DNA of 64,000 bases from Sterolibacterium sp964521075 (GTDB lineage Bacteria > Pseudomonadota > Gammaproteobacteria > Burkholderiales > Rhodocyclaceae): contig CAZFPI010000001.1 of assembly GCA_964521075.1 (NCBI GenBank), positions 1-64,000 of the forward strand. Direction: 5' to 3'. The position numbers were made by a program, and so were the translations under genes. Positions 25,403 through 34,643 of the stretch are shown piece after piece; positions within the stretch are counted from its first letter, which is position 1; every line of letters starts with the position of its first letter. The notes beneath the pieces were generated by a model. That model did no database searches, was not told where the DNA came from, and saw nothing but the letters and a program-made list of their open reading frames with translations.

Positions 25403-25587
25403 CCGGAACGATGCCTCCCACCCGGCAGGATCCCGTTGCCGACGTTGTGACAGTGGCAACGGCAACGGCGAACGTCGTCAATAGCCGCGATCTGCTCAAG
25501 GGAGCCCGCACGGTGCTCATCGAACACGCCGGGCAGCGTTACATCCTGCGCGTGACACGGGAGAACAAGCTGATTCTCACCAAGTAA
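25399..25587 (+). CDS. hemP: Hemin uptake protein HemP family
   Basis: 62-residue protein. The C-terminal half, VNSRDLLKGARTVLIEH followed by GQRYILRVTRENKLILTK, is the whole HemP/HmuP domain. HmuP is known in rhizobia and Burkholderia as a regulator of heme-uptake receptor expression. Here it is translationally coupled to exbD by ATGA overlap and stands before an outer-membrane receptor. The first ~25 residues are low complexity (ATATAN). Confidence 0.88.
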   Translation: MTGTMPPTRQDPVADVVTVATATANVVNSRDLLKGARTVLIEHAGQRYILRVTRENKLILTK

Positions 25588-25660
25588 ATCAAACCAGACC
25601 GCCAGCCAGCGTTTTTTTGCGTCAGCCAGCCATCATCCAGAAAATCACAGGAGCTTATTC

Positions 25661-27937
25661 ATGACTGAGTTGTCCCGACGCAAAATTTGCAAGACTTCGC
25701 CCATCGGCCACGGTGCGCTGACGGTTTCTCTTTTTCTTGGCTCGCCCGCCATGCCGGCCGGTGCGGCGCAGGATGCGATGCTGCCGGCCGTGCGTGTTGA
25801 AGCCTCGCAGGAGCTTTCCGGCAAGGAAACATTGCAGGCGACAAAAACCCGCATCGGCAAGGGCAGCCAGGAGCTGCGCGACATTCCGCAATCCGTGACC
25901 GTCGTGACGGAAAAGCTGATCGATGACCGCCATCTCGACACCATGAAGGAAGTGCTGCACAACACTGCCGGGGTGAGTTTTCTGGCGGCGGAGGGGGGTG
26001 AGGAGGATATTCGCCTGCGGGGTTTTTCGCTGCAGGCCAGCGGTGATATTTTCGTAGACGGGATGCGTGACCCGGCCTTTTATGAGCGCGACACTTTCAA
26101 TTACGATCGTCTCGAAGTGCTGCGCGGCTCGGCTTCCATGTTGTTCGGACGCGGCTCGACCGGTGGGGTGGTGAATCAGGTCAGCAAGGAGCCGGATCTG
26201 ATTGACCGCCATGAAGTGACCGCCACCGTGGGCAGCGGGCGTTACGCGCGGCTGGAGGGGGATTTCAACCTCAAGACAGGGAACGATTCGGCACTGCGGC
26301 TGAATACGATGTGGACAGGCTCCGGAGCCTTTGGCACTTACGGGGCTGGGCTCGACAAGAAAGGCATTGCCGGAGCCTGGCGGTATGGCGCGGGGAGCAG
26401 CGATGAATTCACGTTCAGCGGGTTTCATCTCGATAACCACAACGGGATCAATTACGGCATGCCCTGGCTGGTACCAGCACCGGGGGTGAAACAGCCTGTG
26501 CTCACACCGGTTGATCCGAAAAATTATTACGGTATGGCCAGTGATTACAACGCTGGTACGGCCAGCCACGGAACCTTGAGCCACAGCCATCGTTTTGCAG
26601 ATGATGGCGAACTCAGAACGAGTTTTCGCGCCGGGCGTTTCGAGCGGGATCAGCGTGCCAGTGCCATCCGTTTCTGCCAGCGTAGCGTGAATTCCGCCAC
26701 AGGGGCCGTTACCAATCCTGCTTGCCCGGCCAGTGTGACGGGCCTGAATTTCAGTGATGCCATCGAGCTTACTCGCGGGACGAATAACAAAACCATGAAC
26801 CTCGATACGCAGACGCTGCAAAGCGACTACAGCGGGAAGTTCAGGGCCTTCAATTTGCAGCACGCCGTTCTGGCCGGCATCGATATGACGAATGATGATT
26901 TTGCTGCCTATACCCCTGGTCTGCCAGCCGGGGTCAGCCTCAACAAGACGAGAACCCGCATTGGGACACCGGACGATGGTGCGAGTGTCGATGAATCGAA
27001 GCGTGTGAGCTGGATCAACCGTGATTTCTCGTCGAAAGCCCTGGGTGTTTATGCCCAGGACATGGTGCAGGTGGCCGAACACTGGAAACTGCTAGGCGGC
27101 CTGCGCTGGGATCGCTTCGAGGGGACGTATCACGGTTTCTCGACGGCTCCGGCCACGCTGGGGCAGGTCACTGGGACGCGCAGCCGCAGCGATGGCCTGT
27201 GGAGCAAGCGCGTGGGTGTGCTGTTTCAGCCGGATTTTCTCTCGTCTTTCCACTTTTCCTATGGAACGTCTTTCAATACTTCGGGCGATGCTTACCAGTA
27301 CGATGCCCTGGGTTCCAATACGCCGCCGGAAAAGAGCCGCAACATCGAGCTTGGGGCGAAGTTCGATTCCGAGGAAGGTAATCGGGTGTTGCGTTTCGCC
27401 CTGTTCCATTCGACGAAGTACAACGAGCGTAACCGGGATGATGAGTCCGTTACACCGACGACCTATCTGCTGTCCGGCGCGCGCCATTCGGCGGGGTTCG
27501 AGGCAGATATTGCCGGGCGGATCGGTCGCGATGTTGAAATCTATATGTCCTATGCCTGGATTCCCGTGGCGCGTATCGACAAGGGAGCCCGGGATGGGTC
27601 AACCCTGCTGCAAGGAGAAATGGTCGGTGCGAGGCCAGGGCTCACCCCGAAGCACAGCGGCACGGTCTGGGCGACATGGAAGCCGGCTCCGAAATGGCGT
27701 CTTGGTGGCGGGCTCAATCTTCGCAGCAGCATGTCGCCACAGCAGGCAGCCAATATCGTTGCCCCGGGCTATGTTACGGCAGACTTGATGGCTGAATACA
27801 ACGTCATGCGTGATCTGTCGCTCAAGCTCAATGTGAGCAACGTGGCGAACAAGCTCTATGCCGACGCCCTGTATCGCGGCCATTACGTCGCCGGTGCGCC
27901 GCGCAACATCCAGCTTGGCGCAAGCTTCAGGTTTTGA
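25661..27937 (+). CDS. TonB-dependent siderophore receptor (catecholate-type, Fiu-like)
   Basis: Outer-membrane 22-strand receptor of 758 residues for a ferric siderophore. The ATG follows CAGGAG. After a signal peptide comes a TonB-box-like LPAVRVEAS, then the plug with 'RDIPQSVTVVTEKLIDDR', 'EEDIRLRGFS', 'FVDGMRDPAFYERDTFNYDRLEVLRGSASMLFGRGSTGGVVNQVSK' elements (about residues 65-180), and the barrel ending in Phe. The plug pattern is that of the TonB-siderophore family rather than heme receptors (no FRAP/NPNL motif seen). Part of the Fur-controlled operon 73 bases after hemP. Substrate is inferred from family only. Confidence 0.9.
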   Translation: MTELSRRKICKTSPIGHGALTVSLFLGSPAMPAGAAQDAMLPAVRVEASQELSGKETLQATKTRIGKGSQELRDIPQSVTVVTEKLIDDRHLDTMKEVLHNTAGVSFLAAEGGEEDIRLRGFSLQASGDIFVDGMRDPAFYERDTFNYDRLEVLRGSASMLFGRGSTGGVVNQVSKEPDLIDRHEVTATVGSGRYARLEGDFNLKTGNDSALRLNTMWTGSGAFGTYGAGLDKKGIAGAWRYGAGSSDEFTFSGFHLDNHNGINYGMPWLVPAPGVKQPVLTPVDPKNYYGMASDYNAGTASHGTLSHSHRFADDGELRTSFRAGRFERDQRASAIRFCQRSVNSATGAVTNPACPASVTGLNFSDAIELTRGTNNKTMNLDTQTLQSDYSGKFRAFNLQHAVLAGIDMTNDDFAAYTPGLPAGVSLNKTRTRIGTPDDGASVDESKRVSWINRDFSSKALGVYAQDMVQVAEHWKLLGGLRWDRFEGTYHGFSTAPATLGQVTGTRSRSDGLWSKRVGVLFQPDFLSSFHFSYGTSFNTSGDAYQYDALGSNTPPEKSRNIELGAKFDSEEGNRVLRFALFHSTKYNERNRDDESVTPTTYLLSGARHSAGFEADIAGRIGRDVEIYMSYAWIPVARIDKGARDGSTLLQGEMVGARPGLTPKHSGTVWATWKPAPKWRLGGGLNLRSSMSPQQAANIVAPGYVTADLMAEYNVMRDLSLKLNVSNVANKLYADALYRGHYVAGAPRNIQLGASFRF

Positions 27938-27951
27938 TGGAGGAGTGGATC

Positions 27952-29073
27952 ATGAATCGACGTCATTTCTTGTTTCAGCTTGGTGCGATGCTGGGAGCTT
28001 CGGCCTTGCCGTCGCTCGTCCGCGCGGAATCTGCTTCGGCAAACATGCGTGTCGGCGGCGGCTGGCGCATGCAGGAGCGTGACTGGCAGGTGGGGATTCT
28101 CCAGGTGGATTGGTCTGCCGGAAAAGTTCTCCTGAAAAACGCCGTCAATACGCCGACACAGCCTCATGCCATTGTTCCCGAACCAGGTGGCGGCTTTCTT
28201 GCCGTGGCGACCCGGCCGGGTACATGGATATTGCGTGTGGATGACGAAGGAAAACAGGTGAGGCGACTGGACGCGGAGGATGAAGGTGGTCGTCGCACTT
28301 TCGATGGGCACGTCATCGCCAGCCTCGATGGCCAGTGGCTTTATACCGGCGAGACGGACAGGAAAACAGGGGCAGGCTGGGTGTCGGTGCGTGATGTCCG
28401 GGATTTACACAAGGTGGCGGAGTTTTCTGCCCACGGCATCGATCCGCACCAGATTCTGGTGGATGCCCGGGGGCGTCTGGTGGTGGCCAATGGCGGCATC
28501 CCACGGACGGCTACGGGTGCCAAGCGTAATCTGGAACAGATGGACCCTGTTCTGGTGTTGATGGACTCTGGCTCTGGCGGGAAGCTGGGCGAATGGCGTT
28601 TGCGTGACAAACGCCTGAGCCCGCATCACATCGCCTGGAACCAGCCGCTTGATGGAACGCCAGCCTTGCTTGGGGTCGGCCTGCAGGCGGAGCATGATGA
28701 TGTCGCCTCGCGACGCAAGGCTCCTTTGCTGGCGGTCTGGGACGGGAACGCATTGAATGTTCCGTCCTACGATATGCTGAACGGCTACGCTGGGGATGTG
28801 GCGGCCGGGCCCAATGGCGGCTTCGTGCTCACCGCGCAACATGCGGATCGCATCGTTTTGTGGCAGCCTGAAAAGCCCGGGGTGTTGATGAGCATCGGGG
28901 AAGTGCAAAACCCCTGCGGGCTTTGGCCTGTGATTGGTAGCGATGGTATCGTCCAGGGGGTAGCGGCAGGCGGCGGCCTGGGGCTTGCCCGGTGGCAGCC
29001 GACGGGGGGTGGCGGGATGATGCGCTGGCCGCCTGGCATGGCAGCGGGGAATCACTGGGCGATTCTGACGTAA
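27952..29073 (+). CDS. DUF1513 periplasmic beta-propeller-like protein
   Basis: 373 residues, ATG at 27952 behind GGAGG. The N-terminus MNRRHFLFQLGAMLGASALPSLVRAES is a twin-arginine-like signal. The rest fits DUF1513 (PF07433), predicted YVTN-type propeller with 'ATRPGTWILRVDDEG', 'FDGHVIASLDGQWLYTGETD', 'GIDPHQILVDARGRLVVANGG' and 'HHIAWNQ' blocks. DUF1513 genes often sit beside imelysin-type iron-uptake genes, and here it ends the Fur-box operon 14 bases after the receptor. The exact role is unknown. Confidence 0.82.
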   Translation: MNRRHFLFQLGAMLGASALPSLVRAESASANMRVGGGWRMQERDWQVGILQVDWSAGKVLLKNAVNTPTQPHAIVPEPGGGFLAVATRPGTWILRVDDEGKQVRRLDAEDEGGRRTFDGHVIASLDGQWLYTGETDRKTGAGWVSVRDVRDLHKVAEFSAHGIDPHQILVDARGRLVVANGGIPRTATGAKRNLEQMDPVLVLMDSGSGGKLGEWRLRDKRLSPHHIAWNQPLDGTPALLGVGLQAEHDDVASRRKAPLLAVWDGNALNVPSYDMLNGYAGDVAAGPNGGFVLTAQHADRIVLWQPEKPGVLMSIGEVQNPCGLWPVIGSDGIVQGVAAGGGLGLARWQPTGGGGMMRWPPGMAAGNHWAILT

Positions 29074-29104
29074 AAAAGCCGGGAGCGTTTCCGTTCCCGG
29101 CTTT
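29072..29104 (-). terminator. Intrinsic terminator between DUF1513 gene and fadL
   Basis: AAAGCCGGGA (29075-29084) and TCCCGGCTTT (29095-29104) form a 10-bp stem with a 10-base loop. On the minus strand the stem is followed by TTTTTT, so it terminates fadL; on the plus strand it may also weakly end the iron operon. Confidence 0.85.
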
Positions 29105-29124
29105 GAAAAGATCGGCGTGGTCGT

Positions 29125-30555
29125 TCAGAAGGACTGCGAGTATTGCAGGCCCAGGATGTCGACGCTGTTCTTGTAAGTGCCGCGCAGCACGCCATTGTTG
29201 TTGGTGTTGCTGCCTGCGTCATTGATGCTGGAGTTGCCGACGAAAAGATGGGTGTAGCCCATGTCGATGGCACTGTTCTGTGCGAGCCTGTATTGCGCCC
29301 CGAAGGAGAGCCAGGTGCGGTTGTTATCCGGCAGGCGCGGGGTGCGGTTGCTGGCAGCGACCGGTGTCTGGTCATAGGCCAGGCCGCCGCGCAGCGTGAT
29401 CTGCGGGCTCATCCGGAAATTCGCGCCGAGAGCCGCGCGCAGGGTATTGCGCCATCTTTCCGGGGTGGAACTGAGCATGGAATTGTCGTTGGCATATTTG
29501 AAATCCAGCGACTGGATTTTCGCCCAGCCTGTCCAGGAGAGATCGGCCAGGAGATCCCATTGTCCGTTCAGACGGTGCATGCCGCTCAGGATCAGTGTGT
29601 CGGGCAGTTTGATGTCCGAATAAATCGCGCCGCCCCGGGTGGGCAGACGGCCGGAGAGCGTGGTTGCTGCGGCAGGCCCGGCTACCGTGGAGACGGTGTT
29701 GAGCAGGGTGGCCAGGTTGGTGTTGGGCGTGAAGCTGGAGGAGCCGGTCAGGTGGTATTTTGTCGCTGAGCGATAAGCGATCCCCAGACGGGTTGCCGGG
29801 GTGGGCTGGATCATCGCGCCGAGGTTATAGCCCCAGGCAGTGTCCTCGCCCTTGATGACGGCCCGGCCTTCGCCCGCGCCGGGGGCCAGCCCGGCCAGGG
29901 GGGCCAGTCCCGGAACGCTGGAGGTCAGCTGGTCCAGAACGAAGGCGTAATTGACCGCGCTGGTGAATTCCCCTTTCAGCTTCTGGTAATTCGCACCAAT
30001 TCCCAGAGAAACTGTGTCGTTGAGCTTGAAGGAGAGCGAGGGGTTGATGTTGATGGTTTCCACCGAGGATTTGATCCCCAGAAAGCGGCCCTTCCAGCTG
30101 TCGTCATACTCGGTTTTCAGGCCAAAAGGCGCGCCCATGCCTACGCCGAAGCTTATTTGTCCGGTCAGTGGCATGGTGAAGTAAGCATGGGGCACGGCGG
30201 CCAGGCTGCCGGCGTCGCCACCGTTGTTGGCCCCCAGCGACATGGGCGGTGAGACGGGGTTCACGCTACCGTTATCCGAGAATTTTGCCGAAGGGTTGAT
30301 GAGGTTGAGGCCAACCGCGACATGCTTTTTTTCTGCGGGCAGGAGTGCCATGCCGGCGGGATTGAAGAATACCGTGCTGGCATCTTCTGCGACAGCCGCC
30401 GAACCAGCGTAGGCATTGCCCAGACCGCTGGCGTTTTGTTCGAGTAACTGGAAGCCGGAAGCCTGAACGGCTCCGGCATAAAGGCCGAGGCCGCCGATCA
30501 GGGCGGGCAGGAGGGATTGGGCACAGGTGATTTTCCTGGTGGCTTTTTTCTGCAT
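29125..30555 (-). CDS. fadL: FadL/OmpP1 family outer-membrane transporter
   Basis: Outer-membrane barrel for long-chain fatty acids or other hydrophobic compounds. Starting at ATG 30555 (GAGGTG upstream) it has 476 residues. The signal peptide ends before the classic mature N-terminus SGFQLLEQNASGLGNAYAG, and the hatch motif FFNPAGMALL follows. The C-terminus ends in an aromatic residue (SQSF), as in barrel proteins. FadL homologues in hydrocarbon and steroid degraders import hydrophobic substrates; given the steroid genes 14 kb away, a steroid substrate is possible but unproven. Confidence 0.92.
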   Translation of the reverse strand: MQKKATRKITCAQSLLPALIGGLGLYAGAVQASGFQLLEQNASGLGNAYAGSAAVAEDASTVFFNPAGMALLPAEKKHVAVGLNLINPSAKFSDNGSVNPVSPPMSLGANNGGDAGSLAAVPHAYFTMPLTGQISFGVGMGAPFGLKTEYDDSWKGRFLGIKSSVETININPSLSFKLNDTVSLGIGANYQKLKGEFTSAVNYAFVLDQLTSSVPGLAPLAGLAPGAGEGRAVIKGEDTAWGYNLGAMIQPTPATRLGIAYRSATKYHLTGSSSFTPNTNLATLLNTVSTVAGPAAATTLSGRLPTRGGAIYSDIKLPDTLILSGMHRLNGQWDLLADLSWTGWAKIQSLDFKYANDNSMLSSTPERWRNTLRAALGANFRMSPQITLRGGLAYDQTPVAASNRTPRLPDNNRTWLSFGAQYRLAQNSAIDMGYTHLFVGNSSINDAGSNTNNNGVLRGTYKNSVDILGLQYSQSF

Positions 30556-30625
30556 CTTGACACCTCGATTTGTGGGGTTGACGAACAAGAGCAGGGGCAT
30601 TGTGCCATGGGAAGGGAGGTGGGTG

Positions 30626-31780
30626 TCAGGAAGCGGATTTTGCCCGCGCGACGGCCTGGTAGAGTTTCTGACGGAGTGCCTCGACGGGTTGGCCGCTGGC
30701 CCGTGCGCGCTGCATCTGTTCGAGGATGAGGGAAATTTCGCTGGCATCGCTGTCTTTGCTGCTTGAGCCTGTGGTCTCCGGCTTGTCGGCGGAATGCGGG
30801 GGCCGGGCTTCATGGGTGCCGCGATACACCAGTTCTGCCCGTTCGCCTGTCTGGGCTGCGGCCTCCGGCCTTTTTGCCGTAATCATGAGTGCAGCGGGCT
30901 TTCCGCGAGGAGCGGTTTTTCCTGCCTTGCCTGCCGCCTCGCCGATGACGATACGCTGGCTTCCCTTTTTGTATCGCTCGACAGCCGCCATGAGCTGCTG
31001 TCGGAAGCGGGTGGCGGGTTGCCCGGCAGCTTCAGCCAGGCGGATTTGCTGCAGGATTTCTTCCATTTCGGGGGGCGCGGCCACAGAACGCCGGGGCGGC
31101 TTGTCGTGTGCCGGGAGGGCCTTCGCCGCCTGGGCAAAGTCGCTTGCGCCGGAGATGGTTTTTGCCAGGGTGTAATGGCCGTGGCGCATGGCCCAGGCCA
31201 GCGCGTCATCTCCGGCTTCGTTTGTGGCCTTGGGGTCGGCCCCCGCCTCGAGCAGTAGGCGGGCGAGCCCGGCATGGCCTTCGCGCGCGGCCATCATCAG
31301 CACCGTCGAACCATTGGGTGCGCGGGCATTGATCTGCGCTCCACGTTCGAGCAGAAGCCGGCTGATGTCCGGGCGATTGGCAAAGGCGGCGTAATGCAGG
31401 GCCGACCAGCGCGCGCCGTCGCGATCAGGCTTTGCGCCATGCTCGAGCAGCCAGCGGACGGCTTCGATGTGCCCTCGCCAGGCCGCCAGTTGCAGGGCCT
31501 GTTCATCGTAGCGGTTGGTCAGGTTGATCTGCGCGCCACGCTGAATGAATAGTTCCATCATGGGAATGTTGCCATGCCAGGCGGCGATCATCAGGCCGCT
31601 GCCGATGCGGTCGCCAGTGAAATCCGGATTCAGGCCTTCCTTCAGCCAGGTGTTGACGCGTTCCGTTTGGCCGGTTTCGATGGCCAGCGCGAAGGTTGTC
31701 GGGTCGGGCGGGGGGGCGGGTTCCGCGTGGGCCAGTGGAAGAAAAAATATGAATCCGGCAAAAACAACGGGATGCCGCAT
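30626..31780 (-). CDS. Secreted ankyrin-repeat protein with duplicated C-terminal module
   Basis: About 384 residues from the ATG at 31780 (a GTG at 31795 is an alternative). A signal peptide (MRHPVVFAGFIFFLPLAHAEP) precedes about six ankyrin repeats, residues ~30-210, with LMIAAWHGN, LQLAAWRGH, LHYAAFANR, LMMAAREGH cores. The C-terminal part is unlike ankyrin: two related segments, 'EEILQQIRLAEAAGQPATRF' + RQQL and 'SLILEQMQRARASGQPVEAL' + RQKL, are separated by a basic low-complexity linker. Exported ankyrin proteins in Proteobacteria may bind proteins or act as immunity or inhibitor factors; function here is unknown. It runs opposite to tonB2. Confidence 0.75.
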   Translation of the reverse strand: MRHPVVFAGFIFFLPLAHAEPAPPPDPTTFALAIETGQTERVNTWLKEGLNPDFTGDRIGSGLMIAAWHGNIPMMELFIQRGAQINLTNRYDEQALQLAAWRGHIEAVRWLLEHGAKPDRDGARWSALHYAAFANRPDISRLLLERGAQINARAPNGSTVLMMAAREGHAGLARLLLEAGADPKATNEAGDDALAWAMRHGHYTLAKTISGASDFAQAAKALPAHDKPPRRSVAAPPEMEEILQQIRLAEAAGQPATRFRQQLMAAVERYKKGSQRIVIGEAAGKAGKTAPRGKPAALMITAKRPEAAAQTGERAELVYRGTHEARPPHSADKPETTGSSSKDSDASEISLILEQMQRARASGQPVEALRQKLYQAVARAKSAS

Positions 31781-31878
31781 GAGGGAGCGGAAGTTCACGG
31801 AACACCTGCACACAAAAGATGCCGTTGTAGCAGAATGCGCGGCGATGTCCAAATTCTGTTCCGGATACCCGGGGTTCC

Positions 31879-32475
31879 ATGCCGATGCTGTCTTCCGATC
31901 GCCGTTTTCTGGCCGCCGTGCTGGCGTCGGTGATGCTGCATCTTTTTGTCATGCTCGCCTGGGGGGCTTTGCGCGGGCTCTGGCGGGAGATCCCCTCTGC
32001 CATGGAAACCGCGCCACGGGCCCAGCTGGAAGCAAGGTTATTGCCAAGACCTGAGGATGCACCCGCACCGGCGGATGACCCCCTGCTGAAAAATACCCTG
32101 GCAACCGCCCAGCCGGAGAAGGTAGAACCCGCCGCTGTGCATGAACCCCCTCCGGCCAGTGCTGCTGCTCCTGCTTCGATTCTTCCACCGCCCAAAACAG
32201 CGAAGGCGGCACCCAGGGTCGTGCATGAGGCCCGGCTCAAGCTTGCGGCACACATGTTTTATCCGCCTGCCGCCATCGAACAGGGGCTGGAAGGCGAGGT
32301 GAGAGTACTGTTGAAACTGGCCCCCGATGGCAGCATTCTCGAGGCAGGAATCGCCGCTGGCAGCGGCCATGAACTGCTCGACCGGGCGGCACTCAATGCC
32401 GCGCTGGCCATGCGCCGTGTGCCGGTTACGGATACGGAAGAATTGATTTTGCCGGTAGTGTTCAAACTTCAATGA
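31879..32475 (+). CDS. TonB-family energy transducer (second copy)
   Basis: 198 residues: N-terminal membrane anchor (FLAAVLASVMLHLFVMLAWGAL), a proline/alanine linker (PPPASAAAPASILPPPKTAK) and a C-terminal TonB-like domain with 'HMFYPPAAIEQGLEGEVRVL' and 'SGHELLDRAALNAALAMRRV' patterns. No ExbB/ExbD lies beside it. Its stop overlaps the next start (ATGA), so it is coupled to a polysaccharide-deacetylase operon, an unusual placement suggesting a dedicated receptor elsewhere or a structural envelope role. Confidence 0.82.
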   Translation: MPMLSSDRRFLAAVLASVMLHLFVMLAWGALRGLWREIPSAMETAPRAQLEARLLPRPEDAPAPADDPLLKNTLATAQPEKVEPAAVHEPPPASAAAPASILPPPKTAKAAPRVVHEARLKLAAHMFYPPAAIEQGLEGEVRVLLKLAPDGSILEAGIAAGSGHELLDRAALNAALAMRRVPVTDTEELILPVVFKLQ

Positions 32476-33257
32476 CAGGGAAAACCATGCGCCGTCGCCT
32501 TTTGCTGAACTGCCTGCCGGGACTGTTGCTGTTTTTTTGGGCGATAGTGGCCAGTGCGACTGTCAGTATCCCCGTCCTGGCTTACCATCGTTTTGCGGAT
32601 ACCCGGGCAGACAGCATGACGGTGCGTAACGAAGTCTTTGCCGGGCAGATGAAGCTCCTGCGCGAGCAGGGTTACACGGTGATTCCCCTGCGTCTGGCGG
32701 TAGATGCCCTGCAGGGCAAGGCAGTCAAGCTGCCGGTCAAACCGCTTGTCATTACCGTCGATGACGGGCATCGCTCGGTTTATAGCGATCTGCGTCCCGT
32801 CATCTTGCGCGAGAAAATTCCTGTCACGCTGTTAATTTATCCCTCGGCGATTTCCAACGCCAGTTATGGCATGACCTGGCAACAGCTGGCCGAGCTGAAG
32901 GAAACGGGGCTGTTCGACATTCAGTCACACACTTACTGGCATCCGAATTTCAAGATCGAGAAGCGTCGCCTGACGCCGCAGGCTTATCAGGATTTCGTGA
33001 AGAACCAGCTTGAGAAATCGCGCAGAACACTGCAGAAACGCCTGAATGCCGATGCCGACATGCTGGCCTGGCCTTTCGGGATTTATGACGAAGAATTGAT
33101 GAAAGCCGCGCAGGCGGCAGGTTATGTGGCGGCTTTCAGTATTGATGGCCGCCATGCGCGCAGCGGGGATGCACTCCTGGCCTTACCGCGCCATCTCATG
33201 GTGGATGCCATGGGTGTTGAGGGCTTCGCAAAAATGTTGAAAGAAGGAAGACAATGA
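32472..33257 (+). CDS. Polysaccharide deacetylase (CE4/NodB-like)
   Basis: 261 residues. A signal peptide (LLLNCLPGLLLFFWAIVASA) precedes a NodB-homology fold: 'VLAYHRFAD', catalytic-base motif VITVDDGHRS, metal-binding SHTYWHPN, and MLAWPFGIYDEE near residue 200. It resembles the N-terminal half of PgaB (poly-GlcNAc deacetylase). Coupled by ATGA overlaps to tonB2 before and to the PF13200 gene after; an ATG at 32487 with GGGAAA upstream is an alternative start. Likely a periplasmic or lipid-anchored-like glycan deacetylase; the substrate is unknown. Confidence 0.88.
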   Translation: MTGKTMRRRLLLNCLPGLLLFFWAIVASATVSIPVLAYHRFADTRADSMTVRNEVFAGQMKLLREQGYTVIPLRLAVDALQGKAVKLPVKPLVITVDDGHRSVYSDLRPVILREKIPVTLLIYPSAISNASYGMTWQQLAELKETGLFDIQSHTYWHPNFKIEKRRLTPQAYQDFVKNQLEKSRRTLQKRLNADADMLAWPFGIYDEELMKAAQAAGYVAAFSIDGRHARSGDALLALPRHLMVDAMGVEGFAKMLKEGRQ

Positions 33258-34642
33258 AATCTCTGAACAGAACATTGGGCCGCCTCATGGCCGGTATTTG
33301 CCTGGCGGCCCTGCCGCTGGCGGCACTGGCCTTGACCGGCAAGGTCGTGGATGCCAGAACGGGCAAGCCTTTGGCCGGGGCGATCGTGACGGCGGATCAA
33401 AAGGTCGTGGTGACGGGAGCGGATGGGGCATTTTCCATCGACACGACAGCATTGCGCGGGGCAGCCACCGGGGTGCGGGCTGCGGGGTATCGGCGCACCA
33501 GCCTGCCGCCATCTGCGAATGCTGCAGCACCTGTCGTGCGACTGGAGCCCTTGAATCCCAAGGCTTTGTACCTGTCTTTTTATGGCATCGGCAGCAAGGT
33601 ATTACGCAATGCCGCACTCGATCTGATCGACCAGACCGAACTCAATGCTCTCGTTGTCGACGTCAAGGGGGATCGCGGCATGATTCCGTACAGGAGCAAG
33701 GTTGCCCTGTCGGCGGAGATCGGCGGGCAGCGCATCATCACCGTGCGCGACATGAAGGAAATGATTGACCATCTGCATGGCCGGGGGGTTTATCTGATCG
33801 GTCGCATTGTCGTTTTCAAGGATGATCTTCTCGCCACGGCGCGGCCGCAATGGGCTGTGCGCGCGGCCAATGGCAAGCCCTGGCTGGATCGGGAGAAGCT
33901 GGGCTGGGTCGATGCCGGATTTCCCGAAATCTGGAAATACAACATCGACATCGCCGAGGAGGCAGCGCAGCTGGGTTTTGATGAAATCCAGTTCGACTAT
34001 GTGCGTTTTCCGGACACACCGGGGCTGGTCTTTTCAAAAGAAAACACGGAGGAATACCGCGTCAAGTCCATCAGCGGGTTTCTGGCCGCCGCGCGTCAGC
34101 GGCTCACGCCTTACAACGTTTTTATTTCTGCGGATATCTTTGGCTATGTGAGCTGGAATGCCAATGACACATTCATTGGCCAGCGGCTCGATAGCGTGGC
34201 CCCGCATGTCGATTATCTCGCCCCCATGCTCTACCCTTCAGGCTTCCAGTTCGGTATTCCCGGCTATCGCAATCCGGTGGCGAATTCCTATGAGCTGATT
34301 TCGCTTACGCTCAAGCGCGCGGCCGAGCGCAGCCAGCTGCCTGCGGTGCGTTTCCGCCCCTGGCTTCAGTCCTTCAAGGACTATGCCTTTGATCGCCGTC
34401 CTTTCGGCGCACAGGAAATCAGTGACCAGATTCGTGCTGCCGATGAATTCGGCAGCGGCGGCTGGATGCTCTGGAACCCGCGCAACAGTTACAGCAAGGC
34501 GGGGTTGAAGGCCCGTACCACGCCGTTGACGGCGATTCCTTCGCCCTCCTCGCAGGTTTTCGCACCGCAGCCCGCTGCGACTGCGACTGCGGCGGCAACG
34601 GCAACGAAATCGCCTTCCTCGCCCCGCGTCGCGACAAACTGA
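33254..34642 (+). CDS. Putative glycoside hydrolase (PF13200/DUF4015)
   Basis: 462 residues. Signal peptide, then a carboxypeptidase-regulatory-like beta-sandwich (LTGKVVDARTGKPLAGAIVT...GAFSID, about 27-95), then the DUF4015 TIM-barrel-like domain (about 110-420). Conserved-looking segments are 'NALVVDVKGDRGMIPY', 'IGRIVVFKDDLLA', 'GWVDAGFPEIWKYNIDIAEEA', 'FDEIQFDYVRFPD' and 'DYLAPMLYPSGF'. Acid residues in FDEIQFDYVRFP are candidate catalytic groups. The C-terminus is a threonine/alanine-rich tail. Shares the operon with a deacetylase and an exo-muramidase, which suggests cell-wall or exopolysaccharide cleavage. Confidence 0.85.
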   Translation: MKSLNRTLGRLMAGICLAALPLAALALTGKVVDARTGKPLAGAIVTADQKVVVTGADGAFSIDTTALRGAATGVRAAGYRRTSLPPSANAAAPVVRLEPLNPKALYLSFYGIGSKVLRNAALDLIDQTELNALVVDVKGDRGMIPYRSKVALSAEIGGQRIITVRDMKEMIDHLHGRGVYLIGRIVVFKDDLLATARPQWAVRAANGKPWLDREKLGWVDAGFPEIWKYNIDIAEEAAQLGFDEIQFDYVRFPDTPGLVFSKENTEEYRVKSISGFLAAARQRLTPYNVFISADIFGYVSWNANDTFIGQRLDSVAPHVDYLAPMLYPSGFQFGIPGYRNPVANSYELISLTLKRAAERSQLPAVRFRPWLQSFKDYAFDRRPFGAQEISDQIRAADEFGSGGWMLWNPRNSYSKAGLKARTTPLTAIPSPSSQVFAPQPAATATAAATATKSPSSPRVATN

Positions 34643-34643
34643 G

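Noticed and set aside
25655..27082. Minus-strand frame of 475 residues inside the siderophore receptor
   Set aside because: Shadow of the receptor gene; no domain seen.
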